This document shows positions 1-8,787 of a stretch of DNA of 64,000 nt, piece after piece. The notes under the pieces were generated by a model, which was not told where the DNA came from, searched no databases, and saw only the letters and a program-made list of their open reading frames with translations. Position 1 is the first letter of the stretch. Each line of letters starts with the position of its first letter. This DNA is from Actinernus sp. WN-2022 (taxonomy: Eukaryota; Cnidaria; Anthozoa; Actiniaria; Actinernidae). The translations under genes and the position numbers were made by a program. Location of the stretch: NCBI GenBank assembly GCA_030867875.1, contig JAOWCC010000655.1, positions 6,921,083 through 6,985,082 of the forward strand. Direction: 5' to 3'.

Positions 1-4
1 CTAC

Positions 5-1585
5 ATGAACATAGATTCAGCGGCCCGTGCCCATTTTGACAAAGACCACCTTCCCCCGGAGCCCCACTTCTCGGCAGTGCAAGACCCCCGGTACAAGAGA
101 GAGCGAGACCTCATAACAGAGTACGAACACTTCCTAACCTACCTGTACTTCCATCTGTGTGCGCGGTACTCCCAGACCACCATGAAGTTGGACGGCTATT
201 CCGGTATCGGACTGAGCTTTAAAGAAAGTAAGTTCCAGGTGAAGCAGTATCACGCGGATGCCATCAAGCAGTTACTCCCCCATGTCACGAACCAGCTCCT
301 GAAAGAACAGTTTGACCTTCTGTTACCTATCTGGGACAACTACACCTTCCGGGTATGGCAGCAACTCTACGACTACTCGGAGTTTGAGTTGTACGACTAC
401 GTTCAGGATTTGAGGGCTAAGTCCCGGCAAAGCAACCGGTTGTACCGTATCGCTTACCACTTTGGTGGTAGTATGGTCACCTCGAGTAGGTTCTATCGTC
501 AACATCATGCTTGTGACAGTCCTGTGACGAAGGAGGATAACCAACTGATCCCTGAGCAGAACCATTTCAATGCCTTAAGGGGTCACATGAACACAGCCCT
601 ATTTAAGTACGACGTGGAAGAGAGAGAAGAGGAGGATGAGGAAGAAAAAGAAGAACAAGTTTCCAGCAAGAGGGTGGCCGAGATAATGGCGTTGATCAAG
701 TGTGACGATGACGTCGACGACGACGATGATGCCATGGAAGAAGGACTCCCCGTCCAGAGCGAGAAGAGACAGAAGAGGATGAAGAGGAAGGAAGAAGAGG
801 AGGAGGCTGAAGAGAGGATGGCTGAGAAGAGAAAGAGGAAGAGGCCCAAAGAAGATCTGACTTGGTTCGTGACAGCCGTGCGTTACTTTGTGGACCGTCT
901 GACCTTCCATATGCTGCAGATGCGGGGGGTCAACTTTTTCAGACCTCATTTTACGCTGACCCACGGAAGTACGCCGACCATGGACGATTTGTTCATGGAA
1001 ACAGAAGAGGGGAAGGCGACTTGGTTGGTGATCCTGGAAACCACCTTCCGTGCGCATGTCCAAGGAACCTACCACACTAGGCAGAAAGAGTTGGTCGCCA
1101 CCCTGATCACCCATTTGTTCCAGAAACGGAAGTATGCGGTCGAGAACAATCCCCTCTACGACAAAGTGAGACGTTTTGGTATGGATTACGTCACTCAAAT
1201 TCACGACAGGTACCCCTCGACAACCATGGAAACCCTGGTGCGAGAAGAGGATCCCATGGCGGACGGACTCCTCCCTTACCTCAACACTATGGCCCACAGT
1301 TTTGCGTGTGACCTGTTCAAGGAAAGGGAGGAAGGGGAGGAAGACAAGAAGTTGACCATGCCGTACGCGCCAGGATTGTTGGAGAAGGCCTTGAAGACCA
1401 TCCACTTGGATCTAACCAAGGGGACCTGTATGATCAAGCAATCGGCCGTCATTTTCACCAACCCCCTTACCTTCACCTACAAATTGTACGAAGACAGTGG
1501 CAGGAGGTGCACCTACGACAGCAAGTACCCTACGGTCCAAGAATCTCTCAAAGACGTTCCCCTGTCTCCCTTTTGCTTCGTGTAA
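5..1585 (+). CDS. Unrecognised 526-aa viral protein with mixed-charge central region
   Basis: I do not recognise this protein. Residues 1-200 look globular and are rich in Tyr, Phe and Trp. Residues about 205-290 are low complexity, with runs of Glu/Asp followed by Lys/Arg-rich stretches that could be a nuclear localisation or nucleic-acid binding tail. Residues 290-526 look globular again. The first ATG is only four bases into the window and no in-frame stop lies before it, so the true start may be upstream. An AATAAA follows the stop by 9 nt. It is the first gene of the rightward block and lies upstream of the integrase. No transmembrane segment or catalytic motif was seen. Confidence 0.7.
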   Translation: MNIDSAARAHFDKDHLPPEPHFSAVQDPRYKRERDLITEYEHFLTYLYFHLCARYSQTTMKLDGYSGIGLSFKESKFQVKQYHADAIKQLLPHVTNQLLKEQFDLLLPIWDNYTFRVWQQLYDYSEFELYDYVQDLRAKSRQSNRLYRIAYHFGGSMVTSSRFYRQHHACDSPVTKEDNQLIPEQNHFNALRGHMNTALFKYDVEEREEEDEEEKEEQVSSKRVAEIMALIKCDDDVDDDDDAMEEGLPVQSEKRQKRMKRKEEEEEAEERMAEKRKRKRPKEDLTWFVTAVRYFVDRLTFHMLQMRGVNFFRPHFTLTHGSTPTMDDLFMETEEGKATWLVILETTFRAHVQGTYHTRQKELVATLITHLFQKRKYAVENNPLYDKVRRFGMDYVTQIHDRYPSTTMETLVREEDPMADGLLPYLNTMAHSFACDLFKEREEGEEDKKLTMPYAPGLLEKALKTIHLDLTKGTCMIKQSAVIFTNPLTFTYKLYEDSGRRCTYDSKYPTVQESLKDVPLSPFCFV

Positions 1586-1593
1586 AAAAAAAC

Positions 1594-1599
1594 AATAAA
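1594..1599 (+). terminator. Poly(A) signal AATAAA after the 526-aa gene
   Basis: Canonical hexamer 9 nt after the stop codon, in an A-rich context. It fits one polyadenylated message ending before the integrase promoter region. Confidence 0.6.
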
Positions 1600-1648
1600 A
1601 ATAGCCAGGGAAAAATGACGGTGTCTGTCTTTTCTAGGGGGAAAAAAG

Positions 1649-1654
1649 TATAAG
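1649..1654 (+). promoter_or_regulatory. TATA-like element upstream of the integrase
   Basis: A TATAAG sequence sits about 160 nt before the integrase ATG. No CCAATC is placed at the 23-nt spacing seen at the polymerase and F-box/RING promoters, so this would be a different promoter class. Confidence 0.35.
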
Positions 1655-1811
1655 GGAGGTACCGCGCGCTAGACTCGGGGAGAGTACAGAATGCCCTGCG
1701 GCGGAGGAGGAGGTCCGTCCCTCAAGTGCCACGGCATTTTGAAACGTGTCCGTTGTCTCTTGGCGTGTTGCGGAGGAAAAGTGATTATCCAGGACTCTCA
1801 TTTTGAGGATT

Positions 1812-2936
1812 ATGGGGCGCAAGAAGGAGAAGAAAAAGAATCCTTCCGCGCTGCTCGAGGCGTTGTATTACGACCCCAGCAGCCCTGCTGCCTTTGGGGG
1901 TGCTGCCCGTCTGGTGAAAGCGGCTAGCGAAGTGGGGGTGACCCGCCCCACCACTTTAGCCTGGCTGAAAAAACAATTGACCTTTACGTTGCACCGACCT
2001 TTTCGAAAAAAATTTCTGCGAGGGCGCGTGCGCGTCATGGCCCTGGACGAGCAGTGGCAGGCGGATCTGGTGGACATGCAAGCCACGAGTGCCTTCAACA
2101 AGGGCTACAAACACATTTTGACCATCATCGATGTGTTGTCCAAGTACGCGTGGGCGGTCCCCCTGAAGAACAAGACGGGAGAGGAATTGGTGCGCGCCTT
2201 TACCCAAGTGTTCCGCGAACGGAAACCGTTGCGGTTGCAGACCGATGCCGGGACAGAATTTACCAACCGCAAGTTCCAGGCCTTTTTAAAAAAGAATGAC
2301 GTGGCCTTTTTCGTGACGTACAACGAGACCAAAGCCCAGATTGCCGAGCGGTTCAACCGGACGCTCAAGGGCCGCATGTACAAATATTTCACGGCCACCG
2401 GGAAGAAAGAGTATTGGAAAGTCCTCCCTCAATTGGTGCTCGGGTACAACCGAGCCGTTCACAGCAGCATTCGGCGCGCCCCCATCACCGTCACGCCCTT
2501 CAACGACCACGAGGTGCGGGCCGTCTTGTACCGGGAAAAGGGACCGCCGTTAAAGAGGAAACCGAAGAAACCGCTGTACCGTTCCGGCGACACGGTACGG
2601 ATTAGCAAGACCAAAGGCCATTTTGAAAAAAGCTATCTGGCCAACTGGTCGGAGGAAGTGTTCACGGTGATAAAACGGCTGGACTACCGCACCCCTCCCG
2701 TCTACCGGTTGGAGGACTTGAGCGGGGAGGCGTTGCGGGGAACGTTTTACGAAAGTGAGATGACGCCGGTGGCCGTGGAAAAAGAAAGTCTCTTTATCAT
2801 CGAAAAGGTGTTGCAACGCCGCCGCAGCGGCAAGAAGAAGAACCAGGAAGAAGTCTTGGTGAAATGGGAAGGGTACCCCTCCAAATTTAACAGCTGGGTC
2901 CCGGTCACTCAGCTCCAGACCCAAACGTACGGGTGA
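1812..2936 (+). CDS. int: Retroviral-type (rve) integrase with C-terminal chromodomain
   Basis: This enzyme inserts the linear viral genome into host DNA by DDE-type strand transfer in the nucleus. The protein is about 374 aa from the ATG at 1812. Residues 1-60 are basic. The RNase-H-like core follows, with the three acidic residues visible as the first D in WQADLVDM, D in LQTDAGTEF and E in AQIAERFNRTLK. A Polinton-type middle domain comes next. The C terminus (FIIEKVLQRR through VKWEGYPSKFNSWVP) is a chromodomain with the aromatic residues of a methyl-lysine cage. The upstream TTG-led extension was ignored in favour of the first ATG. An AATAAA overlaps the region just after the stop. The family assignment is secure. 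Chromatin targeting is inference. Confidence 0.93.
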   Translation: MGRKKEKKKNPSALLEALYYDPSSPAAFGGAARLVKAASEVGVTRPTTLAWLKKQLTFTLHRPFRKKFLRGRVRVMALDEQWQADLVDMQATSAFNKGYKHILTIIDVLSKYAWAVPLKNKTGEELVRAFTQVFRERKPLRLQTDAGTEFTNRKFQAFLKKNDVAFFVTYNETKAQIAERFNRTLKGRMYKYFTATGKKEYWKVLPQLVLGYNRAVHSSIRRAPITVTPFNDHEVRAVLYREKGPPLKRKPKKPLYRSGDTVRISKTKGHFEKSYLANWSEEVFTVIKRLDYRTPPVYRLEDLSGEALRGTFYESEMTPVAVEKESLFIIEKVLQRRRSGKKKNQEEVLVKWEGYPSKFNSWVPVTQLQTQTYG

Positions 2937-2949
2937 AAAAAAAAAAAGA

Positions 2950-2955
2950 AATAAA
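2950..2955 (+). terminator. Poly(A) signal after the integrase
   Basis: AATAAA 14 nt after the integrase stop, within an A-rich run that separates the integrase from the capsid gene block. Confidence 0.55.
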
Positions 2956-3001
2956 AGAGTGGGTTGTTCCGACGGGCGGAGTCATTGTGGAGAAAGAGAG
3001 G

Positions 3002-3430
3002 ATGGAGGAGGAGGAATTTTACATTACCTTAACCCACGGGGTGAAGTCTTACGTCTCCACCTACGTCAATGAACCGTCCCGGTTCCGTATCCACCTCTAT
3101 AAAATGTACACGTTGTCTCGAGACTGGGAAATGGCGGTCACGACTCTGGTCTTCCCCAGTCCCCAGAAGAAGACGACCTTGTACATGTACTGTGATTTGG
3201 TGGAACCCAGTATTGTGGGGGATACGAAAGTCCCCTTGTTGAGAGTCCTTTTTTCAGGGCCCGGGGACGGTGAGGTCTACGAACGTAACTTTGCCCCCCT
3301 GTACTACAGACGGTTGGCCAAGACGGTGTTTGAGGATTTCGAAATCCTTATAACCGACGAGCAAGGGAAACTTGTTTCATTTCCACAAACCTCCAAGGTG
3401 GAAGTGACCCTCCATTTCCGGAAAGCATGA
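3002..3430 (+). CDS. Short paralogue of the penton-like protein (142 aa)
   Basis: The protein aligns by eye to both ends of the next gene product. Its N terminus (EFYITLTHG then FRIHLYKM and DWEMAVTTLVFP) matches DRIWMTLPS, FRIRLPEM and QWEMALCHLQFP. Its C terminus (YMYCDLVEPSIVGDTK, LAKTVF and EILITDEQG) matches YVYCDLIEPHIVGDVK, LAKTVF and EILITDESG. About 290 central residues of the larger protein are absent, so this looks like a duplicated copy with the middle deleted. The first ATG of the frame is at 3002. The stop overlaps the next start (ATGA). A role as an accessory vertex or minor capsid protein is inference. Confidence 0.72.
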   Translation: MEEEEFYITLTHGVKSYVSTYVNEPSRFRIHLYKMYTLSRDWEMAVTTLVFPSPQKKTTLYMYCDLVEPSIVGDTKVPLLRVLFSGPGDGEVYERNFAPLYYRRLAKTVFEDFEILITDEQGKLVSFPQTSKVEVTLHFRKA

Positions 3431-4743
3431 ACCCCGACCGCATCTGGATGACGCTGCCTAGCGTGGCCAGCCGGGATACCTTTCCCGATAACACAGGCTC
3501 CCATTTTCGTATCCGGCTCCCGGAGATGTTGGTCTTGGACCGGCAGTGGGAGATGGCCCTCTGCCACCTGCAATTTCCCCGCGCCTGGGATGAATTGTTC
3601 CCCCAAGTTCAAGACCGCCAATTCTCCATGATCCACGAAACACTGGATCCAGAAGTAGAAATCTCCTACGACCTCCTCCCGAACATCACCTTTACTCCAC
3701 AGTCTTTCGAAACGGTCACAGAACTGGTCACAGCCATGCGCCTGGCGATGTTGCAGGGGGGCTACTCTTCGATCATGAAAACATTTAGCGTCCGAGTGGA
3801 ATCTTCCAATAATGCCATGGGTAAAACCGTCCTGGAATTGGCTCAAACCCCAACGGGCGGCTACATGTTAGTCCTCCCCCCTAAACTGGCCTACATGGTC
3901 GGCTTGGAGGACGATCCCAAAAAGGCCACCGCACATCCTGCACACCTGTTGAAAAAACCGGGCCCTCGCACACCGTTGTTGTCCAGTTTCGTGAAGACGA
4001 CTATAGGGGAGGCGCAGTGGGTCAAACCCGTCCTGATCCTCGCCTCGGTTTTGGAGAGAGAACGGACTGTGTACTACATCACTAACGCGAGTACGGGCAA
4101 AGGCGCTAACTTGTTTAGAGGCCATCGCAAGATCGTAAAATCCTTTGTGGTACCGACCGGGAACTACGCGAACCTCATGGCCGTCCAAGCTACCCTTCCG
4201 ATGAAAGGCCCTGATGTGTTATGGCTTTGGTACCAGACTGATGGAACCGCTACGTTAACCCTTCAACTCAAGGAGGAGACCCAAATTGCCATGAGCCCCT
4301 GGCTGGCCAATCTGTTTGGGTTTGGGCAAGGAAAGCCCGAACACTATCCGGCGGACGACAACACACCCCTGGTGGGGTACCAGCCCGAGTGTTGGTCCAC
4401 CTACTATTCCGGTCTAAAATTCCGGACGCCCACCCCCTACCTGCTCACCCGCGATTTTAAACACCAACCCGTACGCAGTTTGTACGTGTACTGCGATCTG
4501 ATCGAGCCGCATATCGTGGGGGATGTGAAAGCACCCTTACTGCGTGTCGTGTCGGCCCAGGTCGCGTACAACAAGGTGGTGGAACGAGACTTTCCGGTCA
4601 TGCGGTACTTCCCGCTCGCCAAAACGGTGTTTGACACGCTGGAAATCCTTATAACCGACGAGTCCGGCCAACGCCTCTCATTCGCCTCAACAGCTACCGT
4701 GGTGGCGACGTTGGAATTTGTGAAGCGTGCTCTGAAAAAGTAA
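3427..4743 (+). CDS. Penton-like / minor capsid candidate protein (438 aa)
   Basis: This protein belongs to a family found next to the major capsid gene in animal Polintons and adintoviruses. Its N-terminal half has the F-x-[IV]-x-L...W-E-[MV]-A-L pattern seen there. The C terminus carries the well-conserved YVYCDLIEPHIVGDVK and LAKTVFDTLEILITDE segments. It lies directly before the basic core protein and the major capsid protein, where the penton is expected. It shares a 21-nt stretch of identical DNA (gaaatccttataaccgacga plus one base) with the short paralogue upstream. The penton assignment is from context and recalled family patterns, not from a fold comparison, so it could be another minor capsid protein. 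Confidence 0.6.
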   Translation: MNPDRIWMTLPSVASRDTFPDNTGSHFRIRLPEMLVLDRQWEMALCHLQFPRAWDELFPQVQDRQFSMIHETLDPEVEISYDLLPNITFTPQSFETVTELVTAMRLAMLQGGYSSIMKTFSVRVESSNNAMGKTVLELAQTPTGGYMLVLPPKLAYMVGLEDDPKKATAHPAHLLKKPGPRTPLLSSFVKTTIGEAQWVKPVLILASVLERERTVYYITNASTGKGANLFRGHRKIVKSFVVPTGNYANLMAVQATLPMKGPDVLWLWYQTDGTATLTLQLKEETQIAMSPWLANLFGFGQGKPEHYPADDNTPLVGYQPECWSTYYSGLKFRTPTPYLLTRDFKHQPVRSLYVYCDLIEPHIVGDVKAPLLRVVSAQVAYNKVVERDFPVMRYFPLAKTVFDTLEILITDESGQRLSFASTATVVATLEFVKRALKK

Positions 4744-4745
4744 GA

Positions 4746-5339
4746 ATGAATGGAGCGTCTGCGGGTTCTATGGCAGTGGCTAGCGGAGGGTCTTCGATAC
4801 CTGTGTTCCGTGCAAAACCTGCACCCCCCACCACTCGACGCATGCCCTCCTCCATTCCTGTCTTCCAGGGAGGCCGCGGCCAGCAAGGCGGCGGTGGCCT
4901 CCTCCCTATCCGCTGGAATGAACTCGGCCGTTACGAACCGGTCACCAATCAAAAGGGGGGACTCTTACCCTTGGCGCTAGCCCCCTTGGCCGTCATGGCG
5001 GGCAAAGCGCTGGCCGGGACCGTCGCGGGGGCGGTGGCTAAAAAAGGAGGACAAAAGATACTCGCTAAACTGAAATCGAAATTTGGCAAGAGGGTGGTGA
5101 AACAAATCGTGAAGGACACGAGCAAAGGGACAGCCCGTGTGCTCGGCAAGAAAACCAGTAAAACGTTGATCCAAGGCCTGGAAAAGATAGCGGGGATAGC
5201 GCCGAAAAGGAAAAAGACGAAGAAGCCTGCCACGGTCAACAAGAATAAAAGAAAGCAAAAACAGACTCCCTCTCTCATTCCTTCAACGACCGTCAAGCGT
5301 GCACGTGTGGAGAGAGATATCTTTGACGACGATTATTGA
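4746..5339 (+). CDS. Basic core / pVI-pX-like virion protein (197 aa)
   Basis: The N-terminal 70 residues are Gly/Pro/Ser-rich and end in NQKGG. A short hydrophobic, amphipathic stretch (LLPLALAPLAVMAGKALAG) follows. The rest is strongly basic and ends in an acidic DIFDDDY tail. In adenoviruses, precursor core and membrane-lytic proteins are cut by the viral protease at similar GG sites, so this could be a processed core or endosome-lytic protein. That role is inference. It starts 3 nt after the previous stop and its stop overlaps the major capsid start (TGATG). No homologue is named from sequence alone. Confidence 0.6.
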   Translation: MNGASAGSMAVASGGSSIPVFRAKPAPPTTRRMPSSIPVFQGGRGQQGGGGLLPIRWNELGRYEPVTNQKGGLLPLALAPLAVMAGKALAGTVAGAVAKKGGQKILAKLKSKFGKRVVKQIVKDTSKGTARVLGKKTSKTLIQGLEKIAGIAPKRKKTKKPATVNKNKRKQKQTPSLIPSTTVKRARVERDIFDDDY

Positions 5340-6667
5340 TGGCAACGGTCGCAGGCATGGGCAAGCCGCCCCTGCCCAACATGATGGGCGGCTACAACAC
5401 TCATTTGGATTTTTTCGGCAAGGAATTGGCCCAAGCGGTCGAAGAACGAGGCTATTGGTCGGAGCACGCTCCCAAATCGGCCCTCTTGCCCGGGTCGCCC
5501 GTGGAATTTTACCTCCCGGCCAGTCCCTATTACACCGTGCTGCCTAGAAGTTACTTCAAGGTGACGGCCAACCTCGTGAAAGCCAACGGCGAGGCTTTGA
5601 CCGCCGGTTTGAATCTGGGACCCGTCAACAATTGGTTTCATTCCCTCTGGTCCCAAGTAGACATGGCCTTGAACGGGGAATGGATGACCATGAGCACCAA
5701 AACCTACCCCTACAAAGCCTACCTCAGCACCCTCCTCAACTATACTCCAGACGCCAAGAAATCCTACCTGACCGCGGGGCTGTACTACAAAGATGTGGCC
5801 GGGTCCATGGATGTGTTCGACATCGCCGGGGACAACGTAGGGTTGACGACGCGGGCGAAATACACGGCGGAAAGCAAAGTGGTGGAACTGACCGGGATGT
5901 TTTGCATTGACGCGGCCTTCTCCAACAAACTGCTCCTCAATGGGGTGCCCCTGGAATTCCGCCTCACCCCCTCCAGCAACGCCTTCGCCCTCATGGGGGA
6001 CAGTGGTGCGGGGGAAGCGGCCGCCGCTAAAATCGTGCTGAAGCGGGTCACTTTCTTCCGCCGTGTCAGTGTTTGCAACAAGGACTTCATGAAGAGCATC
6101 GAAGTGAAACTTGTGTCCCAGCCCGTCCTCTACCCTTACAACAGCGAGGAAGAACGGATGTTCACCATTTCCCAGGGCGACACCACCTTTGAGAAAACGG
6201 ATTTCCTAGGCGGTCGCATCCCCCGACGCATGCGCATTGCCTTGGTGGAGAGTGGGAGCAGTTTGGGAGCGCTGAAAAAGAACCCTTTCCATTTCCAAAG
6301 GTTTGGGATGACTCGCGCGACGGTCACGGTCGACGGCACGCCCACCCCCTTCTCCCGCGTCGAATTTGCGGACGGGAAAACCCTGGACGGTTACAATACC
6401 CTGTTCCTGGCCCAAGGCGCCATGAACGCCAACCATGGGATTGACATTACCCGGACCGATTGGGACAAGGGCTACGCCATCTTGTGTTTTGACTTCACTC
6501 CGGACGGCAGTGGCAACGCTGCGCACATGAACATACAACAGTACGGGACGGTGGGCATCCGCCTTCAGTTTGCAGCAGGGGTCGCCCAGACCTTATCGGT
6601 GTACGTGAACTGCGAGTTTGACGCCGCGTACGAAATCAGCAGCAGCCGAGAAGTGAAAAAGTTGTAA
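5339..6667 (+). CDS. MCP: Major capsid protein, hexon-like (442 aa)
   Basis: This forms the icosahedral shell. The sequence matches the Polinton/adintovirus capsid family often annotated in animal genomes as F54H12.2-like. Recognisable landmarks are the N-terminal GGYNTHLDFFGKE, the PVNNWFHSLWSQVDMALNG segment, and NTYPYKAYLSTLLNY-like text (here KTYPYKAYLSTLLNY) followed by AKKSYLTAGLYYKD. The family folds as a double jelly-roll, like adenovirus hexon and phage PRD1 P3. Length fits the family. The start chosen is the ATG at 5339, which overlaps the previous stop, rather than a TTG one codon earlier. Its place between core-protein and protease genes supports the assignment. Confidence 0.88.
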   Translation: MATVAGMGKPPLPNMMGGYNTHLDFFGKELAQAVEERGYWSEHAPKSALLPGSPVEFYLPASPYYTVLPRSYFKVTANLVKANGEALTAGLNLGPVNNWFHSLWSQVDMALNGEWMTMSTKTYPYKAYLSTLLNYTPDAKKSYLTAGLYYKDVAGSMDVFDIAGDNVGLTTRAKYTAESKVVELTGMFCIDAAFSNKLLLNGVPLEFRLTPSSNAFALMGDSGAGEAAAAKIVLKRVTFFRRVSVCNKDFMKSIEVKLVSQPVLYPYNSEEERMFTISQGDTTFEKTDFLGGRIPRRMRIALVESGSSLGALKKNPFHFQRFGMTRATVTVDGTPTPFSRVEFADGKTLDGYNTLFLAQGAMNANHGIDITRTDWDKGYAILCFDFTPDGSGNAAHMNIQQYGTVGIRLQFAAGVAQTLSVYVNCEFDAAYEISSSREVKKL

Positions 6668-6668
6668 G

Positions 6669-7208
6669 ATGACCACCTACACGTCGCAATTGACGGTCTT
6701 GGCCCGCCACGATTGGTGGCTCCGCGCCTCGTTTCGGGGTGTGTTTCCCATGGACCTACGGCCCCGCCGCGTGAACCGCCCCGCCTCATTCATTCTCAAT
6801 ACAGACAACGCCGACGGACCAGGCACCCATTGGTTGGCCCTTTATTTTCCGCGCCAAGGCCTGAATGAATTCTTCGACAGTTATGGCTTTCCCGCCTCTT
6901 ATTACGGGTTGCAAGAGTACGTGAGGCAGGGGAACGCCCAGCATAGGGAAAACAGTGTGATGTTGCAAGGGAACAAGTCCAACGTGTGCGGCAGTTATTG
7001 TCTGTACTACCTCCTGCGCCGAGCCCACGGTCGATCCCTGGCGGAGGTCCTGCAGAACCTCCAGCAGTGGAAGACCAAGACCACCAGGGACCGGGCCCTC
7101 CAAGCCTGGCAACGCCAGTACCAGCGCCGGAGTGTGGCGCGGTGGCAGCGGCAAGACAGTTCCCTTCACGATCAATGTGTTATCAGTTTGAGACAAAGTG
7201 AAAAATAA
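6669..7208 (+). CDS. Adenain-like cysteine protease (179 aa)
   Basis: This is the viral maturation protease (C5 / Ulp1-like fold), which cleaves capsid and core precursors in the particle. The catalytic residues are visible in the right order: His54 in GTHWLALYF, Asp70 in FFDSYG, Gln100 in VMLQGN and Cys107 in NVCGSYCLYYL. The length is a little shorter than adenovirus protease, about 204 aa. The gene starts 1 nt after the capsid stop. Tandem AATAAA hexamers overlap the stop codon, ending the capsid block. Candidate substrates in this genome are the proteins carrying Q-x-G-G motifs. Confidence 0.9.
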   Translation: MTTYTSQLTVLARHDWWLRASFRGVFPMDLRPRRVNRPASFILNTDNADGPGTHWLALYFPRQGLNEFFDSYGFPASYYGLQEYVRQGNAQHRENSVMLQGNKSNVCGSYCLYYLLRRAHGRSLAEVLQNLQQWKTKTTRDRALQAWQRQYQRRSVARWQRQDSSLHDQCVISLRQSEK

Positions 7209-7214
7209 AATAAA
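7204..7214 (+). terminator. Two overlapping poly(A) signals at the end of the capsid block
   Basis: AATAAA occurs at 7204-7209 and 7209-7214, the first overlapping the protease stop codon. It marks a likely 3' end shared by the penton-to-protease block. Confidence 0.6.
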
Positions 7215-7266
7215 ACCAGGAAACCCACCTCTCTGTCTTGTTATTCTTGGGAAGGGGTGAGGCGTG

Positions 7267-8232
7267 ATGGATGTCCGTTTCCAAACGCCCTGCAATATCT
7301 TGATCACGGGTCAGAGTCAATCGGGCAAAACGGTGTTCACCGAAAGACTTCTGCACCACGCGAAATCCCTTTTCACCCAGCAGCCCCTCACGATCGTGTA
7401 CTGCTATGGCAGCGCTTGGCAACCCCGGTTCACTGCCCTGCAGAAACAATTGGGGGTGAAATTTGTGGAGGGGCTTCCCGACGACCCGTACGCCCCCTTT
7501 CGCGGCAAGCCGGGTCTCTTGATCCTGGACGATTTGATGAAAGAAGGCTCCAAGGACGAGCGGGTGGTGGACCTGTTCACCAAAGGCTCGCACCACCGCA
7601 ACATTACGGTGCTGTACCTGACCCAGAACATTTTCCCCCCAGGCAAGTACGCGCGCACCATTTCCATCAACGCGCACTACCTGGTGGCTTTTAAAAACGC
7701 TCGGGATTCATTGCAAGTCCGGAAATTGGCCGAGCAGGCCTTTCCGGGGCAAGTACCGGCAGTGATGAGGGCCTACCAGGACGCGACCCAACGCCCCTTT
7801 GGCTACCTCCTCTTCGACCTGCACCCCCGGACCCCGTCCCAAATCCGGTTGCGCACGAACATTTTCTCCGAGGAGGGACAACAGCATCACGCCTACGTGC
7901 TGGAGGAGGATCAAAAGGGGGTGGGCAATGCGCTGGACCTGTTGAAACTCCTCTCCCAAACCCCCAAGGGGGTAGTCCCTGGTTTGTCCTACCCCAAGCT
8001 CTACACCAAACTACAAAAGCATCTCGTAGGAAAGCCGCTGCCACTAAGAGAACAACGAGGGGGTATTAAGAAAAAGAAGAAGACGGTAAAAAGAATCCAA
8101 GAGCTTCAGGGGGCCGTGTGGAAGAGACCCAACAAATCCCCCTTCCATCCTCCTTTTCTAGGCCAGAGACAACGTGCTTTACGAGCCCAGAAGTCCCTGG
8201 AGAAATCGAATTGGGTTAGCTTTATAGCCTAA
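7267..8232 (+). CDS. FtsK/HerA-type genome packaging ATPase (321 aa)
   Basis: This motor packages DNA into the capsid. The Walker A motif is GQSQSGKT (residues about 15-22) and Walker B is GLLILDDL (about 83-90). The TVLYLTQNIF segment fits the sensor region of the A32/FtsK-like family. The C-terminal part is basic and contains REQRGGIKKKKK, a candidate viral protease site, so the tail may be trimmed. The first ATG of the frame, at 7267, was chosen over a GTG one codon earlier. It begins a second gene cluster after the capsid block. Confidence 0.88.
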   Translation: MDVRFQTPCNILITGQSQSGKTVFTERLLHHAKSLFTQQPLTIVYCYGSAWQPRFTALQKQLGVKFVEGLPDDPYAPFRGKPGLLILDDLMKEGSKDERVVDLFTKGSHHRNITVLYLTQNIFPPGKYARTISINAHYLVAFKNARDSLQVRKLAEQAFPGQVPAVMRAYQDATQRPFGYLLFDLHPRTPSQIRLRTNIFSEEGQQHHAYVLEEDQKGVGNALDLLKLLSQTPKGVVPGLSYPKLYTKLQKHLVGKPLPLREQRGGIKKKKKTVKRIQELQGAVWKRPNKSPFHPPFLGQRQRALRAQKSLEKSNWVSFIA

Positions 8233-8262
8233 GTCCCGCAGGGAAACCGTTCAGTTGTGGTG

Positions 8263-8787
8263 ATGGCCTCCCCCTTGCTTCAACGTCACGCGCTGTTCAT
8301 CCGACAATTTGCCAAAGCGGATCTCGGTCAGAAAAAGAAACTCATCCGGGCCGCGAGTCACACTCAAATCAACGCCGTCAGTGAAGTGGTGCACAACGCC
8401 TTGCGTGGAACTTTTCCCATCGGCAACCGTGCGAAGAAAATTTTTGCTCCCATCAAGGTGAAACTTCGAAAAATAGCCAACAAAGCCCTGCCGCCGGCCG
8501 TGAGGAAAAGGATTTTGCTCTCCTCCTCGACAGCGGTGCAGAAAGCCAAGCTTAAAAAGGCCGTGGGCCAGCGAGGAGGCTTCATTTTCACGACCGCCGC
8601 CCTCATTGCCGCCGCCGTTTTTGCTGCCAAAGCGGCCGCCGCCGGAGCTATCAGTGGAGGCGTGGCTTACGGAGCCAAGAAAGCTCTGGATCAAGCCGGA
8701 GGTTATATTAACCCAAACTACTCTAACCCCTACCCTTCCCCGCAAGAGTACGCCCGAGAACTGAGTCAGGCTCATCTCTGGTCCTGA
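8263..8787 (+). CDS. Small virion protein with QRGG site and hydrophobic segment (174 aa)
   Basis: The first 110 residues are basic and helical in character (LLQRHALFIRQFAKADLGQ, then IRAASHTQINAVSEVVHNAL). QRGGF and a long hydrophobic Ala-rich stretch (FIFTTAALIAAAVFAAKAAA) follow. The layout of a basic helix, a GG site and a membrane-active segment is one I recognise from other Polinton and adintovirus genomes. It resembles adenovirus pVI/pX-type precursors in logic. A role in membrane penetration or DNA condensation is inference. The ATG at 8263 is used because the two codons before it are GTG. The stop abuts the next start directly. Confidence 0.62.
   Translation: MASPLLQRHALFIRQFAKADLGQKKKLIRAASHTQINAVSEVVHNALRGTFPIGNRAKKIFAPIKVKLRKIANKALPPAVRKRILLSSSTAVQKAKLKKAVGQRGGFIFTTAALIAAAVFAAKAAAAGAISGGVAYGAKKALDQAGGYINPNYSNPYPSPQEYARELSQAHLWS

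Noticed and set aside
599..1405. Long minus-strand open frame opposite the 526-aa gene
   Set aside because: Antisense to a good gene. Its Ser/Leu/Phe runs come from the Glu/Lys codons on the other strand and it has no domain.
1691..1927. 78-codon frame beginning MPCGGGGGPSLKC before the integrase
   Set aside because: It overlaps the integrase start out of frame and has no family resemblance. At most it is an upstream open frame.
6786..7307. 173-codon minus-strand frame over the protease
   Set aside because: Shadow of the protease and spacer. The plus-strand protein has the full catalytic set.
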